A stretch of DNA of 64,000 bases from Thermogemmatispora sp042408965. Its GTDB lineage: Bacteria > Chloroflexota > Ktedonobacteria > Ktedonobacterales > Ktedonobacteraceae. This document shows, piece by piece, positions 43,009 through 51,663 of the stretch (positions are counted from its first letter, which is position 1; each line of letters starts with the position of its first letter). The DNA lies in assembly GCA_042408965.1 (NCBI GenBank), contig JBHOQN010000089.1, positions 62,001 through 126,000 on the forward strand, in the 5' to 3' direction. The notes under the pieces were generated by a model. It worked only from the letters and a program-made list of their open reading frames with translations, was not told the origin of the DNA and did no database searches. The translations under genes were made by a program, and so were the position numbers.

Positions 43009-43551
43009 TCAGAGGGGCGGTGCATGAATTTCGGGCAGGGGGCGGGTCGTGCCTCTCTCATAGAGGACCAGCAGATACCAGCCCAGCGTCGCCAGCAGCG
43101 GCAGCGCATCGAGGGCGGTCACCGTCGGCTCGACGCTCATCAGCCCCGCCATTCCACGCTCGCCAGAGCAGATCACCTGCGAGAAGTGCAGCAGCGGTCG
43201 ACCGGTCAATTCCTGCCAGCGCCACCCGGCCTGCGGTTGGTCTGCGTGGCTCCAGCGGAAGCGGGGACCATGCAGACCAATCAACATGCCATCTCTGTTC
43301 CAGAGATGTGGCTCGAAGACCGCCAGCTCCTCATCGGCCCCGCAGCGGTGCACAAACACCTGGGGCTGCCAGACCCCTCGGCGTTGAAAAGAGAAGCATC
43401 CCTCGGCTGTCTCGGCCAGCGCCGCCGAGTCCGTGAGCCGCTCAAAGCTGACGAGCGCCAGTGTCTCTTCTCCGGCCTCCAGGCGATAGGTATGGAGGGT
43501 CCCCCTGCGCCAGTGCAAGGGGTGATCAGCAAGATCACGAATCGCGCGCAT
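43009..43551 (-). CDS. Hypothetical protein
   Basis: 180 residues, soluble, rich in Trp and Leu, predicted mostly beta (for example HTYRLEAGEETLALVSFER and PQVFVHRCGADEELAVFEPH). A possible similarity to LURP/tubby-like barrels is suggested only by the pattern GTLHTYRLEAG...W and is weak. Start at 43551 follows AAAGGAG at 8 nt; a frame extending to 43761 has no such site. It stands between the M16 gene and a divergent acyl-CoA dehydrogenase. Confidence 0.68.
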   Translation of the reverse strand: MRAIRDLADHPLHWRRGTLHTYRLEAGEETLALVSFERLTDSAALAETAEGCFSFQRRGVWQPQVFVHRCGADEELAVFEPHLWNRDGMLIGLHGPRFRWSHADQPQAGWRWQELTGRPLLHFSQVICSGERGMAGLMSVEPTVTALDALPLLATLGWYLLVLYERGTTRPLPEIHAPPL

Positions 43552-43728
43552 AGGTTGTCTCCTTTCAAGAGGCAGGACGTTCCACTCTGCCCATTCAGGT
43601 AAGGCCCGGCCGTGGAACCCTCCCTCACCCTCGTCCTCTGCCGTCCTCCTTTCTGACGTCCCTCCCTCCACGAGCACGCTGGTCGCAGCGCTGGATCGCC
43701 GCAGGTAACCGCTCTGTAACACAAGACA

Positions 43729-43737
43729 TGGTATAAT
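43729..43737 (+). promoter_or_regulatory. Extended -10 promoter of acyl-CoA dehydrogenase gene
   Basis: TGGTATAAT with TATAAT at 43732-43737; no clear -35. About 50 nt before the GTG start. Confidence 0.6.
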
Positions 43738-43785
43738 CTTGCCAGTGAAAGAGCGTTGCATTTGCCAGAAGACAAGGAGGCCAGC

Positions 43786-44958
43786 GTGGATTTCTCCCTG
43801 ACCGAGGAACAGAAAATGATCCAGCAGACCGTGCGCCAGTTTGTCGAGCGCGAGCTACTGCCACTGGAGCATGAGGTCCTGCGCAACGAAGGGCGCTATC
43901 CGACCGGCATCGAGCCGGGGCAATACCGGGCGCTGCAGCAGAAGGCGAAGGAGCTGGGTTTCTGGGGGATCAACACCCCGGAGGAATACGGTGGTGCAAA
44001 CCTGGGAGCGGTGATGACCGCGCTTGTCAGCATGGAGCTGGGACGCACCCTGGTACCCTTCACCTTTGGCGGGAGCGTCGACAATATCCTGCTGCACTAC
44101 AGCAACGAGAAGCAGAAACAGGAGTACGTCATCCCGGTCATCGAGGGGAAGCGCATCTCCTGCTTCGCCCTGACCGAACCAGGAGCCGGCTCGGACCCCT
44201 CGGCCATTCGCACGACGGCCGTTAAAGATGGCGACCACTGGGTGCTCAACGGCCAGAAGGTCTTCATCACCAACGGCAACGAGGCCGACTTCGCGATGGT
44301 CTTTGCGGTCACCGATCGTGAGAAACCGCCCCAGAACGGTGGTGTCACCTGTTTCCTCGTCGACCGCGCCATGGGCTGGACCTCGCGCCCGGTGCCCACG
44401 ATGGGAGGCTGGTCGCCGGCCGAGCTCTTCTTCGACAACGTGCGCGTGCCGGAGGACCATGTGCTGGGCGAGGTTGGTCGGGGCTTCACGCTGGGAATGC
44501 AGTGGATCGGTCAGGGACGCTGGCTGATCGCCTCGCGCGCGGTGGGCACGGCCGAGCGTCTGCTGCAGATGGCGGTCGACTACGCGCGGCAGCGGGTCAC
44601 CTTTGGCAAGCCGATCGCCGATCGCCAGGCGATTCAGTGGATGCTGGCTGACTCGGCTGTGGAGATTCAGGCGACGAAGTGGCTGGCCCTGCACGCCGCC
44701 TGGAAGGCAGACCAGCACCAGGACAACCGCTACGAGGCCAGTATCGCCAAGCTCTACGGCTCGAACATGGTCAACCGCGTCGTCGACCGCGTGATGCAGA
44801 TTCACGGAGGCATGGGCTACACGCGCGAGATGCCGATCGAGCGCTGGTATCGCGACGTCCGCGTAACACGCATCTACGAGGGCACGGACGAGATTCAGCA
44901 CTACATCATTGCCCGGGCCCTGCTGCGGGGCTACGTGAAGATCGGCACCTGGGACTGA
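43786..44958 (+). CDS. Acyl-CoA dehydrogenase
   Basis: 390 residues, FAD enzyme introducing the alpha-beta double bond into an acyl-CoA thioester. It shows the flavin-binding FALTEPGAGSDPSAIRT and WVLNGQKVFITNG. The C-terminal signatures are QIHGGMGYTREMPIERWYRD and RIYEGTDEIQ. The catalytic base in this branch is expected at the YEGT Glu. The start is GTG at 43786 with AAGGAGG at 5 nt; it begins MDFSLTEEQ as the family does. It is adjacent to but divergent from the paa block, consistent with a shared role in acyl-CoA catabolism. Confidence 0.94.
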   Translation: MDFSLTEEQKMIQQTVRQFVERELLPLEHEVLRNEGRYPTGIEPGQYRALQQKAKELGFWGINTPEEYGGANLGAVMTALVSMELGRTLVPFTFGGSVDNILLHYSNEKQKQEYVIPVIEGKRISCFALTEPGAGSDPSAIRTTAVKDGDHWVLNGQKVFITNGNEADFAMVFAVTDREKPPQNGGVTCFLVDRAMGWTSRPVPTMGGWSPAELFFDNVRVPEDHVLGEVGRGFTLGMQWIGQGRWLIASRAVGTAERLLQMAVDYARQRVTFGKPIADRQAIQWMLADSAVEIQATKWLALHAAWKADQHQDNRYEASIAKLYGSNMVNRVVDRVMQIHGGMGYTREMPIERWYRDVRVTRIYEGTDEIQHYIIARALLRGYVKIGTWD

Positions 44959-44986
44959 GAGAGCGCCGGCCCGCTTGCTCTCTCTT
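44957..44986 (+). terminator. Terminator overlapping the acyl-CoA dehydrogenase stop
   Basis: GAGAGAGC (44957-44964, starting in the TGA stop) pairs exactly with GCTCTCTC (44977-44984), followed by TT only. Weak U-run, so moderate confidence. Confidence 0.4.
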
Positions 44987-45028
44987 GCCAGTCGGTCAAT
45001 CGGTCAGTCAGGCCAGGCCGGGTTCTTT

Positions 45029-46276
45029 TCAGGGCTTGCGGGCCGAGATAATATATTCAACCAGCTCCTTCTTAGAGGAGCGCTTACGCAGCGGCCTGAT
45101 CTCTATGGAGCGGAAGCCGCTTGCATCGAGTAGGGCGGCGAAAATCGCTTCAACAGGGACGACGACGTCGTAGAATTTTGTATTGCCTATGATATAGTGT
45201 ATCTTTCCTGATCCAGCAAGGATCTTGAAGAGTTCCTGAAAGTGGAGATACATATCGTAAAAATATTTATGCAGGTATCTCGACAGAATCTCGCTTTTCT
45301 CGGCTATGCTGGTCAGGATCGTGCGGAAGCCCTCAAAAGGAAGGTCCCGCGAAGACGGATGTTCCCAGCGGTTCAGATTGCTGGTAGCACATCCCCAGGT
45401 TCCCCCAATCGCCAGCCAGTCCAGTTCACCAGCCTGCCGTCCATCCTTGAGATAGCCAAGCCAGTACATATAGGGACGGAGCTCACGGATATAACTGACG
45501 CGATTGTGGTAGGGAGGCGAAGTAATCACAAGATCGTAGCTGTCCTGATCCAGAGAAGCACTTAAAGCACGAGCATCACAAAGTAGACACCGAGGAACTG
45601 TCTGAATGGGGGAGCGAGCCCCCACCGAGAGCGCGCGCACAGCCCCCTTCCAGCTCGTAAGAACCCTCTCATGAGGCGTCTCCTCAAAGAGCGAGTTCGC
45701 ATAGTGAATCAGCGGCGCTGATCGGAAAGAGAGAGACTGATGACCGGGACCAGTATTAGATTGTTCAATGAGCGTGCGACAGAAGGCCAGACGCAGCAGA
45801 TCAACCGATGCTCTGGGCAGTCGCGTAGAGCGCAGTTCAATCTCCTGGAAGAGAAACGCCAGAATCTCCAGACGTGGCTGATCCCACCATTTTTCAATCT
45901 GGTGCAGAGCCGGCCTCCAGGCCGAGCTGGTCTGACGTGGCAAGCTCAGCGTTGCACCAATGTCACTGGCACTCGCAGAGAAAAGCTCAACTTCCTCATG
46001 ACTGAAAGGATAGCTCTTGGTCTGTGTTAACCAGAGAAGAAATGGATTGATATCAGTGGTATCGCAGGCGATGCCTTGTTCTGCACAGGCCAGAGCTGTC
46101 GTACCTGTCCCACAAAATGGGTCAAGCACGCGAGACTTCTCTCCTTGCAGATCTGCCAGCAGCTCTTTGATCAGCGTCACCGAATGGGCTGGAGTCAACT
46201 TGAGCCAGCCATAGCGCGTTTCTGGCCGATTCCCCTCAAAACTGAAATGCCGATTGCGCCTCCAGATAAGAGCCAG
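45029..46276 (-). CDS. DNA methyltransferase of a two-gene restriction-modification module
   Basis: S-adenosylmethionine-binding motif I is VLDPFCGTGTTALA near the N-terminus, and catalytic motif IV is VITSPPYHNRVSY in the middle, as in N6-adenine or N4-cytosine methyltransferases. The frame from TTG at 46198 gives 389 residues, but it stays open upstream. I place the start at a CTG (46276), 8 nt after AAAGGAGG, giving 415 residues and an N-terminus RHFSFEGNRPETRYGWLKLT that reads like real protein. GC content dips clearly (for example 45181-45300), unlike the neighbours, suggesting transfer. It follows the Mrr nuclease gene by 43 nt. Family is firm; recognition sequence unknown. Confidence 0.88.
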   Translation of the reverse strand: MALIWRRNRHFSFEGNRPETRYGWLKLTPAHSVTLIKELLADLQGEKSRVLDPFCGTGTTALACAEQGIACDTTDINPFLLWLTQTKSYPFSHEEVELFSASASDIGATLSLPRQTSSAWRPALHQIEKWWDQPRLEILAFLFQEIELRSTRLPRASVDLLRLAFCRTLIEQSNTGPGHQSLSFRSAPLIHYANSLFEETPHERVLTSWKGAVRALSVGARSPIQTVPRCLLCDARALSASLDQDSYDLVITSPPYHNRVSYIRELRPYMYWLGYLKDGRQAGELDWLAIGGTWGCATSNLNRWEHPSSRDLPFEGFRTILTSIAEKSEILSRYLHKYFYDMYLHFQELFKILAGSGKIHYIIGNTKFYDVVVPVEAIFAALLDASGFRSIEIRPLRKRSSKKELVEYIISARKP

Positions 46277-46319
46277 TGCGCAGACCTCCTTTCATCAGGT
46301 TGGCCTCAGCGGACCAGAT

Positions 46320-47234
46320 CTAGTCCTCGAAGTAGTCCTGGTCGATTTTTTTGAGGACGTAGCGCGTCTCCTCAGTGACGCCGACGTCGTGATCGACCAT
46401 GAGTCGCGCGAGCTGCAAACCGTCAATCAGCACTATCGTCAGGTTATCAACACTCCGGGCATAACGTTGGGCATCCTCAGTAAACGTCCCGGTGGAGAGA
46501 AAGACACCCTTGCGCGCCTTGTGACCCATCAGTGCACCGGCGAAGGCCTGAACCTCAGGGCGCCCGACGCTACCCTGCCAGCGCTTCGCCTGAACATAGA
46601 TCCTGTCAAGCCCCAGGCGATCCTCATTAATCACCCCATCGACCCCGCCATCTCGTGAGCGCCCCAGGGCCTGGCCAGCCTCCCTGCGCGAGCCGCCGTA
46701 GCCCATAGCCAGGAGGAGATCAAGGACCAGCTGCTCGAAAAATTGTGGAGAGCACTGCTTCACACGTTCAAGAACCTCACGTACTATTTCTCCTTTGAGT
46801 GTTTGATACGCTGTCTCTAGCATCTCTTGAGGAGTCTGATTAACTTTATCAATGATTTCGTGCGATGCCATTCCCTGACCGTCATCTACCGTAGCACCAT
46901 GATAGAAGTGCAAAAACTCTGGAAATTGCTTCAGATAGGTAATAGAGAGATTGTGTGGTTTCTTCTGAAGAACCTCCTGACCGCGCGCGGTGATACGAAA
47001 GCGCGCCCGGCCGGTGTTTTGCAACAGGCCAGCCTTTTGCAGGTAGGTACGCGCCCAGGAGAGACGATTCATCATCCTCGTACCACCGCTTGAGAGCAGT
47101 TCATTGCGCTCGACCTCATTCAGGCCGAGGCGCTGGGCAACGGCCTCGGCCAACTCCCTGATTGTATGCTCCTGACCATCACCGGCCAGCTCCAGAAGTG
47201 GCAGGAAGAACTGCTGAAAGCCTGGAACAGCCAT
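46320..47234 (-). CDS. mrr: Mrr-type restriction endonuclease
   Basis: 304 residues. The N-terminal winged-helix Mrr_N domain (about 1-90) is followed by a linker. The Mrr catalytic domain (about 165-295) begins FFEQLVLDLLLAMGYGG, and the PD-(D/E)xK site is GRSRDGGVDGVINEDRLGLD followed by YVQAKRW. E. coli Mrr cuts DNA carrying certain foreign methyl marks (type IV). Here the gene is immediately upstream of a methyltransferase, so it could instead be the nuclease of a conventional restriction-modification pair. The catalytic residues look intact. Confidence 0.9.
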   Translation of the reverse strand: MAVPGFQQFFLPLLELAGDGQEHTIRELAEAVAQRLGLNEVERNELLSSGGTRMMNRLSWARTYLQKAGLLQNTGRARFRITARGQEVLQKKPHNLSITYLKQFPEFLHFYHGATVDDGQGMASHEIIDKVNQTPQEMLETAYQTLKGEIVREVLERVKQCSPQFFEQLVLDLLLAMGYGGSRREAGQALGRSRDGGVDGVINEDRLGLDRIYVQAKRWQGSVGRPEVQAFAGALMGHKARKGVFLSTGTFTEDAQRYARSVDNLTIVLIDGLQLARLMVDHDVGVTEETRYVLKKIDQDYFED

Positions 47235-47413
47235 AGCGACAACTCCTCTTCCCGACTCAAGAGTAATGAACAGGCGGAAAATAATGTCAATGCATCCGCC
47301 GCCAGCGGTGAGAGCAGATACTGGCAGCCACCGATCCTCTCTGAGCGCGCGCCAGAGCGTTCCATCTCCAGAGAAGACGGCTTGTCTCAGTCAGGCAGCC
47401 ATGCCAGCGTCGC

Positions 47414-48214
47414 TTATGACGCCAGTTCCTGGGTCTCCTGCTGCAGCAGGTCGGCCAGGTCCTCATAGACGTGTTCTGGCTTGACCGGAGAGACCTTGAC
47501 ATCGGCGCGCGTATTGCGGCCGGAGAGGACCAGAATCGTATGCGTGCCCGCCGCCTGGCCGGCCAGGATATCCACATCCAGGCCATCGCCGATCATGACC
47601 GTCTCCTCCGGCGTGCTCCCCAGGCGCTGCATCGCCTCCTGCAGGAGCATCGGCTCGGGCTTGCCCACCACCTCCGGCGAGACGCCGCAGCCGGCCTCAC
47701 TGGCCGCCGCCAGCGTTCCACAGCCCGGCAGGAAGCCGCCGCCGGCGATCGGCAGGAGGGGATCGCGATTAATGGTCACGAAGAGGGCCCCGGCCAGCAC
47801 GATGCGCACGGCACAGGTGAGCTTGCTGTAGTCGAAGAAGCGATCGAGGCCCACCAGGACCGCATCGGCCTCCTCGGCATCCACATCGACCACCGTCAGC
47901 CCATACTCCTGGGCCAGCTCCACCAGCGGCTGCTCGCCAACAATGTAGATATGCCCGCCCGGCAGGCGGCGAGCAATATTCTGCATCGCCGCCTGGCCAG
48001 CGCTCATCAGGTGGTCGGGGGAAGCCGCGATGCCCAGGCGTTCCAGCTTGGCCAGGATCTGCGTCCCCGTGGCAAAGGAGTTATTGGTGAGAAACATGTA
48101 GCGCTTCTGGTTCTTCTCCAGCCAGGCCACAAACTCCCTGGCGCCGGGCAACAGCTCATTCCCCCGATACACCACCCCGTCCAGGTCGATGAGATAGGTC
48201 GTATATGGAAGCAT
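47414..48214 (-). CDS. HAD-superfamily phosphatase, NagD/HAD-IIA type
   Basis: 266 residues. The nucleophile motif is LIDLDGVVYRG, motif II is FLTNNS, and motif III/IV is GKPEP...MIGDGLDVDILAG. The large C2 cap identifies the HAD-IIA subfamily (phosphoglycolate, pyridoxal phosphate, nucleotide or sugar phosphates). Substrate not assignable. The ATG at 48214 has GAGGGTG upstream. It lies 34 nt after dnaA on the same strand and may be co-transcribed. Confidence 0.9.
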   Translation of the reverse strand: MLPYTTYLIDLDGVVYRGNELLPGAREFVAWLEKNQKRYMFLTNNSFATGTQILAKLERLGIAASPDHLMSAGQAAMQNIARRLPGGHIYIVGEQPLVELAQEYGLTVVDVDAEEADAVLVGLDRFFDYSKLTCAVRIVLAGALFVTINRDPLLPIAGGGFLPGCGTLAAASEAGCGVSPEVVGKPEPMLLQEAMQRLGSTPEETVMIGDGLDVDILAGQAAGTHTILVLSGRNTRADVKVSPVKPEHVYEDLADLLQQETQELAS

Positions 48215-48248
48215 AACACCCTCTTCATGCAGCAACAGACCAGGCCAT

Positions 48249-49796
48249 TTAGCGATGGAGCAACTGCTCACGAATGGCCACCACGTCCCGACGCAGGCCG
48301 GGATCAAGATTCATGGCGCGATCGATCTTCTCGCAGGCGTGCAGCACCGTGCTATGGTCACGGCCACCGAAGAGCTGGCCGATCTCCAGCAGGGAGGCCT
48401 GCGTCTCCTGGCGAATCAGATACATCGCGATCTGACGCGGAATGACGATGTGCTTATCGCGCTGCTTGCCACAGATCGCCTCCAGCGGAATGTGAAAATA
48501 CTCGGCCACCGTCTGGGCGATCTGTCTGCTGCTCAGATGTGACTCGCGGTTATCGTTGCCCAGCGAGGACATGGCGGCACGCGCCACATCGAGCGTCAGC
48601 TCCGTGCGATGTAGCTGCTGATAGGCCATCAAGCGGTTCAGGCAACCCTCCAGCTCGCGGATGTTCGTCTGCACACGGCTGGCGATATAGGCAATAATCT
48701 CGTCGGGAATGGGATAATGCAGCAGATCGGCCTTCACGCGCAGAATGGCCATGCGCGTCTCCAGATCGGGGGGCTGAATATCGGCGATCAGCCCCCACTC
48801 GAAGCGCGAGCGCAGGCGCTCCTCCAGGCTGACGATCGCCTTGGGGGGGCGATCGCTACAGATCACGATCTGCTTGCTCATCTCATACAGACTGTTAAAG
48901 GTATGAAAAAACTCCTCCTCGGTGGACTCCTTACCGGCGATGAACTGAATATCATCAACCAGCAGGATATCGACCGAGCGATACTTGGCGCGGAACTCCT
49001 CGGTGGTGCGATAGCGAATCGCATTGACGATCTCATTAGTGAACTGCTCGGACGAGACGTAGAGCACCGCCAGGCCGGTCTGAACGCCCTGGTGGCCGAT
49101 GGCATGCAGCAGATGTGTTTTGCCGAGGCCCACTCCGCCATAGAGGAAGAGGGGATTGTAGGATTCGCCGGGCGCCTCGGCGACGGCCAGCGAGGCTGCA
49201 TGCGCCAGCCGGTTGCTGTTGCCGACAATAAAGGCGTCGAAGGTGTAGCGCGGATTGAGGCGGTTTGGCATCAGTACAGCCGAGGGCTGCCCCTGTTCCC
49301 ACTCGCCATCGGGATGCTCGTTGCGTTCCCTGCTCGCCGTCTCATCCTCGTAGCGTCGCTGCGGGCGTGTCGGCGGCTTCCCCGGAATATCGTAATCGTA
49401 GTAGGGGGCATACTCACTGCTTTGCCTGTTCGCAACCGTGTGCGTATCCTCCATTGCCGTCATCTCCTCGTCAGTAAAAGCCTCCTGGGGGCCCTGATCC
49501 GCCACCACCTTGAGCACAACCGGCTGACCTGTGACGTCGACGAGCGCCTCCTCGATCTGCCGCTGCCAGTGCTGCTGGAGTCGCTCGCGCGCCAGCCTGG
49601 TAGGGACGCGCAGCAAGAAGCAGAGCGCAGGCTCGTCCAGGGAAGAAGGATCGGCCTCAATATCGTCGGCTGCCGCGGTCGAGGCGGGCGTGAGACGGGC
49701 GGCGCGGAGCCAGGTGCGGGTAACGCCATCCAGAGGATGCTGCTCCAGGCGTTCAAGCACGTACTGCCAGAGAACGGCTGCGTTCACGCGGCTCAC
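48249..49796 (-). CDS. dnaA: Chromosomal replication initiator DnaA
   Basis: 515 residues. Domain I (about 1-95) is diverged, and domain II is a polar linker of about 80 residues. Domain III is AAA+ (Walker A GGVGLGKTH, Walker B LLVDDIQF, sensor CSDRPP). Domain IV is DNA-binding with the DnaA signature GRDHSTVLHA. The gene begins GTG, overlapping the ridA stop (GTGA). The usual neighbours dnaN, recF, gyrB and rpmH are absent, and I saw no cluster of TTATCCACA-type boxes nearby, so this may not be the origin. Confidence 0.96.
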   Translation of the reverse strand: MSRVNAAVLWQYVLERLEQHPLDGVTRTWLRAARLTPASTAAADDIEADPSSLDEPALCFLLRVPTRLARERLQQHWQRQIEEALVDVTGQPVVLKVVADQGPQEAFTDEEMTAMEDTHTVANRQSSEYAPYYDYDIPGKPPTRPQRRYEDETASRERNEHPDGEWEQGQPSAVLMPNRLNPRYTFDAFIVGNSNRLAHAASLAVAEAPGESYNPLFLYGGVGLGKTHLLHAIGHQGVQTGLAVLYVSSEQFTNEIVNAIRYRTTEEFRAKYRSVDILLVDDIQFIAGKESTEEEFFHTFNSLYEMSKQIVICSDRPPKAIVSLEERLRSRFEWGLIADIQPPDLETRMAILRVKADLLHYPIPDEIIAYIASRVQTNIRELEGCLNRLMAYQQLHRTELTLDVARAAMSSLGNDNRESHLSSRQIAQTVAEYFHIPLEAICGKQRDKHIVIPRQIAMYLIRQETQASLLEIGQLFGGRDHSTVLHACEKIDRAMNLDPGLRRDVVAIREQLLHR

Positions 49797-50191
49797 TCCC
49801 CAGCCTGATCCTCAACGAGCGCGACGCATTCGATCTCAACCAGCGCCTTGCGCGGAAGCTCCGCCACCGCCACGGATGAACGAGCGGGTGCGGGGTCCTG
49901 AAAATAGGTCGCGTAGACGGCGTTCATGGCCTGAAAATCGCTCATGTGCACGAGAAAGACGGTCGTCTTGACAACGTGGGCAAGCGAGCTGCCAGCCGCC
50001 TGGAGCACAGCCTGCAGGTTCTGCAGCGCTCGATGGGTCTGGGCAGCGACATCCTCTCCGATCAGCTCGCCGCTGGCAGGGTCCAGGGCGATCTGGCCGG
50101 ATGCATAGATAAAGCGACCACTGCGAATGGCCTGACTGTAGGGACCGATGGCAGCAGGAGCGCTGGCTGTCGTGATCTTTGTACGTTCCAT
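49793..50191 (-). CDS. ridA: RidA-family reactive intermediate deaminase
   Basis: 132 residues, YjgF/YER057c/UK114 fold. It contains APAAIGPYSQAI, FIYASGQIALDP, VVKTTVFL and the active-site Arg in PARSSVAVAELPRKALVEIE. RidA hydrolyses toxic enamine/imine intermediates from PLP-dependent dehydratases. It overlaps dnaA by 4 nt, so the replication initiator is translated from the same message. A minus-strand TGGTATAAT (-10 at 50457-50452) is a candidate promoter. Confidence 0.95.
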   Translation of the reverse strand: MERTKITTASAPAAIGPYSQAIRSGRFIYASGQIALDPASGELIGEDVAAQTHRALQNLQAVLQAAGSSLAHVVKTTVFLVHMSDFQAMNAVYATYFQDPAPARSSVAVAELPRKALVEIECVALVEDQAGE

Positions 50192-50609
50192 GCTGGTATT
50201 TATCAGCGGGCGAGACGGTCCGCCCCTCCTTCTCTTCTGGCTTTTTTATATATGGTACTGCCATCCAAAATGCTGGCGAAGAGACGCAACTCATGGCGAT
50301 GGCGCTAAGAACGTCCGCACATCGCACAGGATGGCCCGTGTCTGGCCCGGGCCGGGCGCGGAACCTCATCAGGCAGGGCCGTGCGCTCGCTGATAAGGCT
50401 ACCTGGGTTGCCTCGATCGGTTCGCTGCGCGCGGATCTGGTCCAGGTGTCTATTATACCACTGCTCTGGCCTGCATCCCTCAAGGCAAAGGAGGCGTCGT
50501 AGCAGTCCTGGCGGTCTCGCGCGCTGGCCACGCTGCGCCCCGGGCGCGTACCTGCTGGCAGACGGAGCTTGCGGGTCAGCGGCATCGATCTTCCTCCCCG
50601 GATCAGTCA
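50192..50609. other. Upstream region of ridA-dnaA
   Basis: No convincing gene. It holds the minus-strand extended -10 TGGTATAAT (TATAAT at 50457-50452). Near the ridA start it also holds an AAGGAGG some 40 nt before the ATG and a GGGCG/CGCCC hairpin between them, which could hide or expose the start. Confidence 0.45.
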
Positions 50610-51581
50610 TCACGGATACTGGCCACGCAGCGGCGGGGGAGTCTGCCCCGGAGCGTTCGGGCTGGCCAGCGATCCAGAGAGATAGGGGGGAGCAGCCAGC
50701 AGGCCCTGGTGCAGCAGATCGCGCATGCAGGCGCGCAGGGCCTGTTGTAATTCAACAGCGGAGTGAAACCGATCTTCAGGCTCTTTCTCCAGCGCCTGCA
50801 TCACAATGCGCTCAGCGCTGGCCGGGATCGTCGGGTTAAACTGATGCAGCGGCGGGGGATTGGTAGAAGCATGCTGCATGGCGATCGAGACCGCCGTGGG
50901 GCCGACGAAGGGCGGCCGGCCAGCCAGCATCTCGAACATCACCACCCCCAGTGAGTAGAGGTCCGATGAGGCCCCCAGCGTTTCACCACGCGCCTGCTCT
51001 GGCGAAAGGTAATCAGCCGTACCGAGGACAATGCCGCTGTTCGTCAGCCCGGCATCCTCGGCGACACGCACAATGCCGAAATCAGTCAGCTTCACCCACA
51101 GGCCGCCACTGAGATCCTGCCCCTGCGGGGCCGTCACGCCGTTCCAGGTCAGCATGATGTTCTGAGGTTTGATATCGCGATGGATAAAGCCCCGCGTGTG
51201 TGCAACCTGCAGGACTGCACAGACCTGCGCGGCGATCTCAAAGGCCTCCCGCAGATGCAGCCGGCGCCTCTGAGCGATCAATTGCTTGAGCGTCGGGCCG
51301 TGAATATACTCCATCACCAGAAAATACTGCCCGCCCTCCTCAACAAAGTCGTAGATCGTCACAGCGTTGGGGTGGGCCAGGGCAGCGGCCGCACGCGCCT
51401 CGCGGCGAAAGCGCTCGACGGCGCGCAGGTCATTCTTATCAAGCGAGCGCAGGACCTTGATGGCCACGATCCGCTCGACGCGGTGGTCCCAGGTCTTGAA
51501 GACGCTGGCCATGCCACCAGTGGCGATATGCTCGCGAATCTCATAGCGTCCGGCGATCAGCGTGCCTTCCAACTGATTCAA
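50610..51581 (-). CDS. Soluble Ser/Thr protein kinase
   Basis: 323 residues. G-loop ATGGMASVF, VAIKVL, catalytic loop HRDIKPQN, TDFGIVR, activation segment GTADYLSPEQARG. An RD kinase with all catalytic residues. The last 40 residues are Pro/Ser-rich with no membrane helix and no sensor domain, so it is cytoplasmic. It lies between ridA and a PD40 lipoprotein gene on the same strand; direct partners are not evident. Confidence 0.93.
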   Translation of the reverse strand: MNQLEGTLIAGRYEIREHIATGGMASVFKTWDHRVERIVAIKVLRSLDKNDLRAVERFRREARAAAALAHPNAVTIYDFVEEGGQYFLVMEYIHGPTLKQLIAQRRRLHLREAFEIAAQVCAVLQVAHTRGFIHRDIKPQNIMLTWNGVTAPQGQDLSGGLWVKLTDFGIVRVAEDAGLTNSGIVLGTADYLSPEQARGETLGASSDLYSLGVVMFEMLAGRPPFVGPTAVSIAMQHASTNPPPLHQFNPTIPASAERIVMQALEKEPEDRFHSAVELQQALRACMRDLLHQGLLAAPPYLSGSLASPNAPGQTPPPLRGQYP

Positions 51582-51663
51582 AGCTCTACCTCAGATCCCC
51601 TGGCAAGGTGGTGTTGTATTTGCTCATAGTATAGTGCGCCAGGGTAAGTATATCATCAACAGT

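Noticed and set aside
44985..45020. Short GGTCAGTC-like tandem repeats
   Set aside because: Only a few degenerate copies; ordinary low complexity.
48215..50609. Chromosomal origin around dnaA
   Set aside because: Genes are tightly packed and I found no cluster of DnaA boxes or AT-rich unwinding region.
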